From assembly GCF_020085105.1 (NCBI RefSeq), contig NC_058046.1, positions 29,007,175 through 29,071,174 on the forward strand: a DNA stretch of 64,000 nucleotides. Reading direction: 5' to 3'. This document shows positions 1-13,300 of this stretch, piece after piece (position 1 is the first letter of the stretch; every line of letters starts with the position of its first letter). Made by a program: the position numbers and the translations under genes. The notes below the pieces were generated by a model, which did not search any database, had not been told where the DNA came from, and saw only the letters and a list, made by a program, of their open reading frames with translations. This DNA comes from Siniperca chuatsi (taxonomy: Eukaryota > Chordata > Actinopteri > Centrarchiformes > Sinipercidae).

Positions 1-99
1 ATAAAACAATTTCAGCCCCACCAACATAAGTTTCCTTGTTAAATGATTTGTAGAAACCCCACCATCATATGCACATATTTTAGTGACTCCTTCTATGAC

Positions 100-345
100 T
101 CAGGAGGACTAATTACAGTGTTGGCGGTTCGATCCCCAGCTCCTCCTGTCTACATGTCAAAGTGTCCTTTGGCAAGACACTGAACCCCAAATTGCTCCCG
201 ATGGTTAGGCCAGCACCTTGCATGGTAGCTCGCTGCCATCAGTGTGTGAGTGTGAATGGGTAAATAAGAGTGAGTGTGTGTGAATGGGTAAAGTACTTTG
301 GATAAAAGCACTATATAAATGCTGCCATTTACCATTGACTTTACC
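100..345 (+). mobile_element. tRNA-derived SINE-like repeat
   Basis: A polymerase III B-box GGTTCGATCCC lies at 126-136. It is followed by a body ending in a GTGTGTGAATGGGTAAA-type segment and the tail CACTATATAAATGCTGCCA. This layout is that of a common fish tRNA-derived SINE. No clear A-box or target-site duplication is visible, so the left border is approximate. It lies in ksr2 intron 3. Confidence 0.55.
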
Positions 346-782
346 CATAATAATATGTTCCTTTGTGGACAACATTTACCAGTATATAAACCTCTGCATA
401 CAGAACATCAACAAAAGCAAATATTTAGATAGTTGCTTTTTTGTTGCCAAATGTGGTAAACTGAAGCTTTTACTGGCGTTATAATGTTACATTATCACTT
501 AAGACTTCAGATCACTGTGTTTTAAGAAGCGGTAGCAGGAAGGTATTCCTACTGTATTTATGAGTTTCAGAGATACCAGCCATCCGAGTAGATAAAGTGG
601 CAGATAAATGAGGTTTCATTCAGTTGTCTGTTACAGAATTTTCTTTTAAAAACGCAAATCGTAATCAGTAACTTGTTCTTCTTTTTTGCACTATAAACAT
701 GTGACTATTGTTTTTGTCAAGTACTGAGCTGTGAAAGAAAGTCCTTGTTACAGACAGAGGTTAAAAATCATGAATTAAAGGA

Positions 783-905
783 AAAGTTTGACATTTGGGA
801 AATTCCCTTTCTTGCCGAGAGTTAGACGAGAAGATCGATACCACTCCCATGTCTGTGCATTAAGAATGGCGCTAGAGCCAGGAGGTGATGAGCTTAACAT
901 GAAAA
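783..905 (+). repeat. Dispersed repeat fragment, same family as 39555-39815
   Basis: Segments such as ACATTTGGGAAATT, GAGAAGATCGATACCACT and CATGTCTGTGCATTAAGAA match, in opposite orientation, a longer copy at 39555-39815 in vsig10 intron 7. This copy lacks the central GTTAGCTTAGCTTAGCATAAAGA part, so it is internally deleted. Confidence 0.55.
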
Positions 906-1179
906 CTGACAATGCACACAAGAAGCTTCAAATTCAGTTTAGGTCTGGATAATAAAGTACTGTAATGGTGAATAAATGCACTTTTGTAATTCGCCTAAAG
1001 CAATAGGTCAAACTAGTCACTGTGTAACATTATACCTGTGTTAATTACACTTTATAGATCAAAACACAGGCATCACTGCAGGATAATAGACTAATCCATA
1101 CATTAAATGGTTCTGCACACCCACAGGTGTTTTCACTTGGCTGACTGGAGCTCTGCTAAGGCTGAATGTGGGTGGAGCC

Positions 1180-1555
1180 CTGATAAGATTTATGTGAGGT
1201 CACCAAAGTCCGTGTACTTATAAAATGTGTGTAAAGGTGTAACTTGCCCTGCATTAACCTCTATGTTCCCACCATCACCTGCCCTCCCCCGCCCACCTGC
1301 ACACCTGTTCCCATTAGCCTTGCAGTATATATCGTATAGTCTAATGTGCTTGCTATACTTAGCGTTCCAGCCTTTTGCTCTGTCTTTTGGACTTCTGCCC
1401 CTTTGCCTGATCCCTCCGTTTGCCTTCTCTTCCAAGTCTGCCTGGTATTGATCTTTGCCTGTTTCTAATAACGAGTAAAGCTGAACTTTCTACCTGCCTG
1501 GTCTCTGAGTCATGCTTTTAGGTCCAAACCTGGTTTTACCAAGTCGTTACAAAGA
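1180..1555 (+). mobile_element. Possible solo LTR-like sequence
   Basis: This is a CT-rich stretch with repeated CTGCC/TTGCC motifs, a TATA-like GTATATATCG, a GAGTAAAGCTGAAC segment and an end reading ACCAAGTCGTTACA. It resembles the LTRs of fish gypsy-type retrotransposons. No internal coding region, primer-binding site or second LTR is seen. It could also be ordinary pyrimidine-rich intron. Confidence 0.3.
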
Positions 1556-1680
1556 CAGGAAAGCAAGTTAAATTGATAAAACTGAGTTTGCTGACTTTTC
1601 CATGCCTTTTTGCGTCACATTAGTCATTAAGGATTTTTTTTTAATGATAACTGTTACAAATGACTACATGACATAGACAT

Positions 1681-2460
1681 TTGAAGCAACACCCCATAAA
1701 TGGGGACCTAAATTTAGACCTAAAAGCACAAAATGTTGGTGTCCTTTTTGATAGAAATTTATGTTTTGAGCAACATATCACTAAGCTTGTCCAATCATGT
1801 TTTTATCACCTCAGAAATATTGCAAAAATACGATCTATTTTAAATTTTAGTGATGCAGAAGCTGTTGTACATGCTTTTATCTCCTCACGCCTTGGTTAAT
1901 GTAAATGTATAGCACTATACAGAACTCAGCTGCTCGGCTTTTAACCAGGACCGAGAGGTACGATCACATCACACCTGTTTTAGCCTCTTTACATTGGCTC
2001 CCTGTTTGTTTTAGGATTGATTTTAAGAACTTACTGATTACTTTTAAGGCTCTTCATGGCCTGGTTCCAGATTATATTTTAGACCTTTTAATCCCTTATG
2101 AACCTTTACGTAGTGTGAGATCTTCGGGCAGGGGTCTTCTGTCTGTTCCTGAGTCCAGAATGAAAACTAAGGGGGACGGAGCTTTTGCTATCAGGGCCCC
2201 GAGGCTCTGGAACAACCTGCCCGAATAAATTAGGTTGTCTGAGTCAGTGTCTTGAGAAGTCTCTTCTCAAAACGCATTTCTATCAGAAAGCATATCCTGA
2301 TTTTACTGTACCTGAGCTGTCTGTTTATTTTATTGTTTTTCTGTTTTGTTTTTTATATATTTTATCATTCACTGTGATATTTTATTTCTCTCTCTGTGAA
2401 GCACTTTATCCTTTGTTTTGATAAGTGCTCTATAAATAAAGTTTTATTATTTTTATTATT
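1681..2460 (+). mobile_element. L2/jockey-type LINE, truncated 3' end of reverse-transcriptase ORF
   Basis: Decayed ORF pieces at 1681-1899, 1905-2228 and 2229-2420 read, across frame breaks, as the C-terminal part of a LINE ORF2. Motifs: QNVGVLFDRNLCFEQHI, FYHLRNIAKIRS, AFISSRLG, NSAARLLTRTERYDHITPVL, LHWLPVCFRIDFK and APRLWNNLPE. The 3' end AAGTGCTCTATAAATAAAGT followed by TTATT repeats is typical of fish L2-like elements. Stops and frameshifts make it non-functional. Confidence 0.8.
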
Positions 2461-4308
2461 ATAAATCTTTTAAACTGCTATCAATAATTGCTGTAATGAT
2501 GATTATAATAACATAATAGTGATGTATCCTTGGTGTCTTATTTCTGGAAAAAAGGAACTGTCTGGCACATAAGCAGTGATTCAGTTTAACTTACAGTTTA
2601 TTAAGAATAAAGAGAAGAACTGAACCACTGTGGCTGAACATTTGAAGAAAACAGTGCCACCTACAGAAACTCAAACAGTACTGGGCACACTGAGTATTTA
2701 AGTAATTTCTAGGACTGGCAGTGGATTAACACCACAGCAAAAACTGACTTCCATTCCAACATCATTAAAATACATAACCCGCATCAAACCACAGATGATG
2801 ACTGCTGTAAATTCTAGTCTTGTTTTTATAGTCCATAAACAAAGACATCAAACACATACACAATGGTTTTGGTGAGGGCGTGAATGAGGTGCTGCTCAAT
2901 GCACACGTGTGCAGTCTCATTCAAAGATAATGTCAGATCACTGATAAACTTTTTTTTTGTGCCATGAGATAATAAAACTGCAACCTCTATGTATATTATA
3001 AGTATTAGTTCAGTATGTGGATGTATACATTATATTCTTAACAAAGCTTTCTTTCAAAACCTTTTAATATCTGCATCACTGGCACAAACACATTAATCTG
3101 GACACTATTTTTATTATATTATGATATATACTGTGGTAATATATATACTATATTTGTGATATGACATAATCATCTCATTGATGATTAGTGTCATATGTAT
3201 GTAGGGTGTCACCTAATTCTCCTATCTCACCTATCATAGTATTTTACAAAATCAAAATCTAAATATCAAATCTAAATATGTTTTTTTATATTGTTTTCAC
3301 CTTATATTCTTTATAATTAGGTTTAATTTGTTGTTTTACCTGGTTTGCATCAACATATGAGATTTGTTGGCCCTCAAAAGTAAAGAATTCATGTTGTTGG
3401 GAAATCAAACCCAGAGGGCAAGCAATAAGTGAGCACAGCTGTTGTGAAAAGGATTATGAGAATTATTATGAGAATTTAGTTGTTTATAACATTAAATAAG
3501 TTGCTATTAATTGCATACTGGTGGTCAACAAGTTTACAATGATGACAATTTAATTGCATCCCTAGTTTGAGTCTGGCCGGAGACCTTTGTTGCATGTCAT
3601 CCCTCTCTGTCCTCTCATTTCCTGTCAGCTCTCTACTGTATACCGTCTAACAACAGCACAAAATGCCCCCCAAAAAAACTAAAATAAATTGCTCTTCAGC
3701 AGCTGGCTCTTAAGTCACAAATGTCAGAGTGTCCTTGAATGCACTAGAGAGAATTGTCCAAAATGGTCCCTGCTTCAAATTGTATTACCCTGCAACAATA
3801 TATTTTTTAAATTATAAATAAGGGTAACTAAGTGTTCCCTATGGTGTATAATCAAGCAAGACACAAGATTTTAACATATTGTAGAAATGAATTGATGGCA
3901 ATCAATGGCAGCCTGGAGGTAGGACAATCAATCAAGGAAATCAATCAAAAAACTTACGGCATGTTTTTGAAAAGTGTCAAAACAAATGTTAAATACTGTA
4001 TACATGATTTTTATTTTAGGGTGAAACCACCAGAATGATCGTCAATTTTGTACCAATCATCTAGTTCGCCCTTTTTATATGTTACATTATTGATGGCATT
4101 AATTTTTGTAGAGAAATTGAGCTCTCTACCAGGGAAAGACATGCAAAAAAATTCTTCTTATAAAGAGCATCTTTGTTAGCTCGCACAGCAGAGATTTCAA
4201 ACTAGGTAGAAGTAAATTTCCCTTTAAGGACATATAAAGGCAGGTATTTCTATGAATGTGTGTGTTTGTGTGTGAGCTCATCTCTCTGTGTTTTGGGTGG
4301 ACCCTTAC
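2461..4308. other. ksr2 intron 3 (part), nothing recognised
   Basis: This is AT-rich intronic sequence with short homopolymers and no coding signal, RNA gene or repeat family I can name. The small ORF at 3832-4038 has no recognisable protein features. Confidence 0.6.
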
Positions 4309-7300
4309 CGAGCTGGTGGGCCCTTCTGAGGCAGGAGAGGGAGGCATTGAGTCGGGCGCACTCCTCTTCATTGGCACCAAACTTCTGCAGCAGCTCACAC
4401 ACCTGCTCCTCGCTCAAATCCAGCAGGCCCTCCAGGGTCACCTCACGTGGGCTCATCTCCTACAAAACACACACAGATACAAAGACAAACACACACAGAT
4501 ACACATACATAGTTATGGTCTCATATTAATACATGGAACACTTAGTTTACAGTTAAAGATGCACTGAATAAGCTGCCTCAAATGACAATGAAAATTACAG
4601 TGATTATGTCTTATTGTCAGTTAAGAGTGGAAAGAGGTCATGGACTGTAAAAACACTGTCAAATGAGACAGAAAACCTACATTTTAAAGTCTGGGTGATT
4701 CTGAGGTAGAACAAACAAGCTGCAACCACCATGGCTGACTGTGATGGGCTGAGACAACTGCCAATCAAGCAAAAAAGCCTGGAAATCGACTTCTTTTTAA
4801 GCTTTAAAGGCTCATTAATGGAACAATAATTCTCCAAATTGCCACTAAATCACGCATTAGAAGATGTAATTTTAACCTTTGAGAGTGTAACTGTCTGTAG
4901 AAAAACGTGGTTGACATTTGTAATTCAAGAGGTGAAGAGTTTTGTTGAAGCCAGCATCTAGTGGCCATCAGAGGAACTGCAGCTTAAAACACTTCTGCAG
5001 TGGCTTGAACATTCAGCAGTGGGAGTTGCTGCTGCTTTATAGAGAAAGGACTAAATGATAAAGAGAAAAAAGTGATGTTAAATCATAGGATATGGCCTTC
5101 ACAGTCATCAGATCTCAGCTCAATCAAACACCTAAGGGAGATTTTGTTAGACAGCACCCTCTGTCACCCATCTGCACATTATCAGATACCAGATTTTTAG
5201 TTTCAGCAATTATATCTTACATCCCCAGGTTGTAATTCTGGAAGATGAGATGAGTAACTTTTTACATAAAAATCGTGACTGGACATATTACCTGTGTGAC
5301 CTCTTTCCTCAAGTTGACGATGCGGAACCAGTGGCCGAGGCGAGGGAAGTCCTCCAGCTCGGCGCTGCGCTCCTCTAAGGCCACTTTGCACTTACAGGAC
5401 AGCTGGCGGCTGAAGTACTTCACCAACTTCCCCTAGGAACAAGAGGGACATACACAGTGAGGGAGGGCTGCAAATACATCACATTTTCTTTAATAACATT
5501 TTAATAGCCCTGCATTCATGTTCTTTTTGGGGTTCAACTGCATACTGATGTAACATTGAAGCAAAATACATATACAAAAAAAACCCACTGAAGTTTTGAC
5601 TGTTTTTGTAGCTTTTGAAAAGCTTGTTTATCTTCGCAAGTATATTAAAACTGCAGGATACGATGAAACCACAACACCATGCAGATTTTATGTGTGAAAA
5701 TTCTGTGTGCAATTTCACCTTTGGAAGAAAATAGTTCCCACAGAAATCTGATTACCCTGACTTTGTGGAAAGAGACGTTGCTGTCGAATCGCTCAAATGT
5801 CATTTTTTGAGCACAACAAACAACATTGTATTCACCTCATTTAAATTGGGTTGGTGACAGAGGTGTATTCAAAACCTCAAAGAGATTATGAGCTCATTTT
5901 AACCTTCTTAGTTTTGTTATCAGTTTTGTTATTGTTTTATCTGTTTGCCTGATTTTGTATTGTTTTTTCTGCAACTTTTTATGCTGGCGTGGGTTCCCTT
6001 GCAAAAGAAGTTTCCGACTTAATTGGTTAAATAGTTAAATAAAGATTAATTTTTCGTTGTTATTTGAAAAATTAACAATAGACAGATGTTTTAAGCCCCT
6101 GTGTCCGTAAGTATACATTCTACCGAAGAGATTTTGAGCAAGACGCTGAATCTCACCAGCTTTGGCAACAATCTTCTGTAGCTCGCACTGACCTCTGACT
6201 TTTATATATTTATATTTACAAAAAATCATAATAAAATACAATTAAATAGTACCAAGAGTATCACTCTGGACTTTTACTAAATCACCAAGGTATATATTTA
6301 TTTACTCCTACATTTAATTACCTTACATGATGTAAGTGTAAAGTTCCTGCTGAATAACTCATCTCAATTAATCCTTAAAAAACTTTACACATTATTTACA
6401 CATCTGAAAAGCCATGAACACTTTCTTTTCTATTTTGTTCTTGAATGTAACTCATTTGGCTCTGGTCTTGATCATGACTACCTTTAAAAGTGGTCGTCAC
6501 ACAAACTTCACCAGACCTGGTGTTAACTGTTATCTGTTTAGCTAACAGTGCTCCAATTGTTATTTATGCAACCATAATAAATCTTTAATACACTTCTTGC
6601 AGTGTCAAGTTGTCAGAGGAGAAACAACATGTCCCTGGCAAACTAAAGTTTATTGATTTAAGGAAATGATTCTCACTTTCTGATTGATGCATTTTGTAAT
6701 TTCAAAACTGCATTTCCCTCGGGTTTTATTACCCCTGGGGAAGAATCCCATGCACGCTAATAATTAACCTGATTATCACAGTATTACATCCTGTGAGGAC
6801 ATTATCAGTGTAACCATAACCCTATTAACACCTTTGAGTTAGTCAATCTTCAAATTATGCTGCCTTGTTACATGTTAAATGTGGTTTTGTGCCAAAAAAG
6901 GTCAGAAATGTGTCTCTTTACACAGCTGACATGGTGAGCAGTGGTGGGAAAAGAGCGCCTACAAAACACATTTCATGCTGAACCAAAAACATGAAATGAA
7001 AAAGATGACAGCAGGAGACTTGTTTTGAACAAATTAACCCAACTATCAAATAAATCCATCAGAACACAGGTAATTGTTTGAATCATGTAAATGCTTTTAT
7101 CAATCTATCATTATAGTACAGTTATTCAAACTAATAGGTAAATGTAACTGTCAACATGCTTTTTTTTCTGTCACAGTTTTATTAATGATACACTTTTGGT
7201 AGGTTCTCATTATCATATCCTACATTTTTCTATTAAATACATTCGAAAATATGCCACATTACTTGTATTTTTGCATTTAATAATGCATTCCTTTATTCCT

Positions 7301-10300
7301 CATGACAGTGCTCTATTTAATACATCCTTGTTTCCTTGTTATTAAAAATGTATTGCTAAGTACATCTTAGAGAGGAGGAGAGTGCAGTGACCTGGCAGTA
7401 AACCTGTGCTTGGAAGAAATAAGTAACGACAGCGTGCTTGGTGGGACATGGCTGAGTTCACTCTAGTGTCATGGGGTCACATCAAAGTACTATATTTATT
7501 CAATAACAGCAACATACAGACGGGGGACAAATTAAAGGAAAAAAACAACGCTTTTGAAAATGACGTGAATAAAATACTACGGCCTTTACAGTACAATAGC
7601 CTTTTTAATTATTTATATACATTTTTAATGATTCCTGGTTAATTTGCCACTTCGCTTTATTTATTTCCCTGTGTTTATTTCCAATATACACGAAATGGTT
7701 CTGTTATATATTTGTTTACTGTGGATTTATTTAGTAAAAACTCGAGACGGGGGCAGACCTAACATTAAATTTGATAATCAATCTACCCTCAGTCTGCTCT
7801 CTGCTCCCTTCTGCTCCTCAGCAGGGTAGATATTGGCACACTGCCACAAAGACTGAAGGACTTGAACAATGCAGAGTATACAACACAGAGTCTACTATAC
7901 TTACAAAGTATGTAATACTTGTATATACATACAAAGTATATGTATGAAAATGGCATAAGGCAGCTTAGAATTCAGGACAACCAAAAGGCATCCTGTTTTC
8001 ACAAAACCAAAGACAATGCAAATATTTAAATTAAAGAATAAAACAGAAATAAAAATAACTGCATAATGTAAGAAGAGCATTAGCTATTTAACATTAACTA
8101 ACTGGGATTTCTTTGGTATTTGGACAGTACACATTTGTTAAATTTATACTACTTTATACACCAATCGCTTATAACAAAACTCTCATGAATTACATACTCC
8201 TTACAGCCAGTGATGGAAAGTAACTAAGTACATTTACTCAACTACTGTACTTAGGTACAATTTTGTGGTACTTGTACTTTGCAGTATTCCCTGTATTTCT
8301 AATTTATACAACGTAATACTTCTACTTCACTACATTGCAGTGGAAAATACTATACTTTTCTCTGCACTCTATTGTTTTGACAGCTAGAATTACAAGTAAC
8401 TGTGCAGATCATGATTTCACACAAAACATATAATCAATTTTTTGTTTTAGATTAAACTACCAATCAGCATATAAAGTAGTTATATTTAGCTCCACCATGG
8501 CCATCTGCAATAGTAAAATGTTACTTACACATTAATGCATCAGTAATAATAATCCAGTAATATGATATATATTAATGTGACACCCACGACAGCCAGTTTT
8601 CTGTATTATCAGTACTTCTACTTTTGATAATGCAGTTCATTTGCAGATAATACTTTAGTACTTTAACTTAAGTAAGATTTTGAATGCAATGTATTTTTAC
8701 ACTGTGGTATGGCTACTTTTACTTGAATGATCTGAATACTTCTTCCACCCCTGCTTATATCTTACTTACTCACAACTCTTTAATAGCCTTATCCAAAACA
8801 TGTCCCTTGCTAACATATTGAAGCCCACAGTGTGTGAATGTGTAAACATTCTTCCTTTGTGACCTGGCAACTTTTATTTATTTTGAGCACAGTGTGCGGC
8901 ACGTAGACTAGCAGCCTAAGCCTGCCAGGAGCAAATGATGCTGCAAACCTATGTCAGAATGTATAATTTTTACAAATGTGATTTACATCTTTTCAGCAAC
9001 ATTTCTTATTACAGAGTGAACAATTAACCTGTTGAAGAAGAGATATTTTGATTTGTTTTGACTGTACTTAAAGGGACAGTTCATATTTTTGATTTTGCCT
9101 CTTACCTGTAGTGCTAATTATCCATCTAGATTGTTTTGGTGCGAGTTGCCTAATTTTGGAGATATCGGCCGTAGAAATGTCTGCATTTATTAAATATAAT
9201 GGGACTATATGGCACTCTATATGGCTTGTGGTTCTCAAAGCTCCAATACATTTGAAAAACTCAACAGCAATGTCTCTTTCCAGAAATCATGACCTGGGTA
9301 CTCAAGATAATCTACACATTTGTTGTGAGCAGTTTCATGTAGGACCTATTTTCTTTCTACCGATAGCTCCTACATGAAACTGCTCACAACAAGGTCTGTG
9401 AATTATCTTGAGTAGCTGGGTCATGATTTCTGGAAAGAGACATTGCTGTTGAGTTTTTCAAATGTATTTTTCCTGGCACTTTGAGCACCACAAGCTGAGT
9501 GCCATACAGTCCCATTATATTAAAAAAATGCAGACATCTCTACGGCTGATATCTCTAAAACAATCGATGACGGATAGATGGATAAATAGCACTACAGGTA
9601 AGAGGAAAAATATGTATTTTTGATTTTAGGGTGAACTGTCCCTTTAAGTTCTACAACAGGGCAAGCAAGATAAACAGCAAGTATATTTGTAGTGAAGCAA
9701 TTCTGAGCTGAAACAATTGGTCTGATTGAAAATGATGGTAGAACAAGGTCCAGGCACACAGTGGGTGACGTGATGCTTGAAGACTTAAGGATGATACATT
9801 TGGATGGCCCCATTCCAAACATACACCTACAAAATGACTGCTAGAAATTAGACAGTGCTGGCCTACATCAGTGCATACCAAAGTAGAAACCAGTGGAGGA
9901 GGGACTCGCAAGTCACCTCTGAATGCAAAAAAACCCTACAGCAGCAGCCCACGGCTGCTAGCTCTCTGCCCAATAAGGTGACTGCTCAGTCCGCACCCAC
10001 AGAGAAACACACATTTAGCCTGGCTAAACATGTTGACTTTTTACTGTATATCATATTCTTACAATATATCATTACTCTCATGCTACATCTACTTAAAATA
10101 TATCTTTCCATTTGTATTTGTTTATGTGATAATGGCATAAATGTGACAACATAGCATGACATAGAATAAAGTAACTGGTTCTTATTCAGTGCAAATGAAA
10201 GAAGGAGGTGTGAGCGAGACAGAAAGAGAGAGGGACAAATAGACAGAAACTTTTGAAGAGACTTTTCAGTCAATACCACTATTATCAAAGTGTATCTTTC

Positions 10301-13300
10301 TCAAAAAGTTACCCCTATATGGTAGCGGCTTGGCTCTAGGGATGGCAATGGCAGTTTGTCGAGCTGTCGGTCAGCTGATCAGGTGAATTCTAATCACTTT
10401 GGTGATCCTCTGATCTGATCAAATACTTTGACTTTATGACCAAGCACCTGCAAAACTAATGACATTCCCATCAGCCTCAGCTGTACTTTGTTTTTTAGTG
10501 CTAATTAGCAAATGTTAGCATGCTAACACGATAAAGTAAGATGGCCTGGTCAACATACCTGCTAAACATAAGCATGTTAGCAGTGGCATTGTGAGCATGT
10601 TAGCATTTGGCTCGAAGCACAACTGTGCCTAAGTGCGGCCTCCCTCTTTCACCATCTTAGTCTAGCTTGGATATAGACCCTTAGAGTTGTTTAATTAAGT
10701 TTGTTTGTACAAACAAGGCAGAGACACAAAGAAGCTAAAGCAGAGGTCTCAAACTACTGGCCCGGGGGCTAGATCTGGCCCACGAGATGATTTTATAAAA
10801 CCCATTTTGATTTTTCCCCACTCTTTAATTTAAAAAAAGCACTTTTGTCTAGCCCAGTTGTCTTTCTATTTTAAATTCAACATTTAGCATGCTGCACCTA
10901 ACTCTGCAACTTGTCAACATAAATACTTCAGGTAGCCTATGACCAACAGCACGCTGATTTACCACACTGCACCTGACCTGACACCAAAATACTCTTTCTA
11001 AAGCTGAAATACAGGTTGACCTGGAGCACAGCGAGTCTCAAGAGAGGTGGAAAATATTAGATTAAAAATATATAATATTCTGTCGGGAGTTTAATGTGAC
11101 TTCTCCCCGTCTCTTCTGCGAGGAGAAAGCTGCTGTTCTAAAGAAATACAATCTCAAGTGACACTTGACTAAACACGCAGAACAGTATTATAGGTACAAG
11201 ATAGAGGAAAGAGAAAAGGGAGTTGCTAAACTTTAAAGTGTATATAGTTCAAATTTATTGCTGAAAAAAAGTTTGTTTATACTAACCACTCAAGAAGCCC
11301 CCCTAATTAAGAACAATGTGGCCAGTGGCCCCCAGGTGAGTTTAATGCCTCTGATCTAGCATGTAAAACAAACCACCAAGCGGCATCGCCATCCTAACGC
11401 TCCAGTCGGAGCAGATTTGGCAACGCAAACTTTACTCCCTTGCTGTGGCGAAAACCAGAAGGGACGGAACATACTGAACTGTGGGTAGGTGTACAAGCAT
11501 AAGCTGCTAGGGTTAGCAGGCTAACAATAGCACGCCACAAGCTGAAAATGATCCCTGTTTCTAACACTGTATTGTCTCCGCCCTTGCATGGACTGCTAGA
11601 AATGCAGAATCCCTACGATAATGCTGCTTGTACTTTTTCACCATCAAGTTACAAACACACAACAATCCATGCTTTCTGAACAAGAAGTCAAGCCTGTCCT
11701 GTGTCTCGAATTGCACTGACATTGGTGAGTCTCTACGGCAAACAAGCTTGGACCTAGATCCATGTTGTACCTCAAAGGAATAAAAGTAACAGTGTTATTT
11801 TAGTGCAGTTAAAATAAATAAAAAGATGAATACCCCTAAATGTATTAAGTGAAGGAAAAGTTAAGTTGAGAAACTGATCAATCAAAGGCTCAGGAGAGAG
11901 TTTTTAATGTGCTAGGTTTGTCTGGTTCATGTTCGAGTCCAAGTAGCAGTTTTCTCATACTGCCTCTACATTAAGCTGGCTAACATAAACATTTTACTTA
12001 AAGGGGCTTTAAAGGATCTTTTTCTGTTGATGTGTGTCAAAAAATGTATTTAATGTAATTTAATTTACATCCATTTTAATGTTGTCAAACAATAAAACCT
12101 GGAAAAGTCCAAGGGGGTGGAAGTAGTTTTTATAGGCACTGTAACTCTGGCTAACATTACTAAACCAGTATATTTCCTAAAATGATGGAGTGTTCCTTTA
12201 AGTAGACTCTTGAAGTAGATGAGCCTATATGGTGCTATTCCCATTTGAGACATGAGCTCAACTGACCTCTTCGCAACTGCTACACTCAGAGTTAATCCAG
12301 ATAAACTAGGGCACTTAATGAATGTACAGCAGATGATAACTTCCACACCAGTTTTATCTGATCTGTTAAACTAGAGTCCTTTACTGTCCTGCATTATAAA
12401 TGTCCAGCACTATCATTTAAGCTTATTCAAGAGTATAATAAATGGTCTCTCAGCAAAGATTGGTGCAATTTGTGAATTTAACTTCAGTTCAGGGAAAGAC
12501 ACAACTAAAAGTCAAAAGTAACTTAAAATATACACATTTATTTGTATATAGTACTTTAGTAAAACAGCAATTCATCAACTGGTAGTACCCAAATTTAGCC
12601 TACTGAGCTGCAGCATACTGTAGTAATTAATAATTTATCAGCCGAACTGGTTTGTATGTAAAAATGAAGTGAAGAAAAAGACATCACTCATTCATGATCT
12701 CATTGATAGTGTGAAATTTTAGCATCCAAGAATTATCTGGGAGTTTGTCATACTTTGTAAATGCAACATTCAGTCACATGAGATAGTGTAGTTATAAAAT
12801 CCTTCAACAGAGGAAGGCCAAGGAAGTCATCACAGTGAAAGTGCCTCCCAAAGTTTAATGGCAAGGGAACAAAATTTTTTTGGACATAGGGGATTGTCCA
12901 CAGGCCAAAAAGAGTCAGACAAATAAACCGTATTAAAGCAGACTCATATTAAAATTGTACTCCAATGAGTGGATGTATCTTTGGTCAGTGTTGGAGGTTG
13001 TGGGTCTTTGGTCCTCCTTCATATGTATGATTAAGGTGTTGCATGCTAACCCAACAGCTATGGTAATGAGAGGTAGAACTTGTTCCTCCCTGTTTAACAT
13101 AGCCAGAGGTCTCAGACAGGGATGTCCTTTAAGCCCGCTTCTGTTTACACTATCTCTGGAACCTGTGGCTCAGACAATTCGCATAGTCAATGGAATCACC
13201 TATTACCATCTGCGGGATAAAACATCATATATCCTTATATATAGACAATGTCCTTCTTTATGTAGGGAATGCTCTATACCTAAAATTGTATCTATTTTCA

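Noticed and set aside
126..136. tRNA B-box, considered as a tRNA gene
   Set aside because: No A-box, no cloverleaf, and a SINE-type tail follows; it is a tRNA-derived repeat.
1227..1451. Proline-rich 74-codon ORF
   Set aside because: It is the pyrimidine-rich part of a possible LTR-like repeat, not a protein gene.
9111..9377. 88-codon ORF in ksr2 intron 1
   Set aside because: It lies wholly in one arm of the fold-back MITE.
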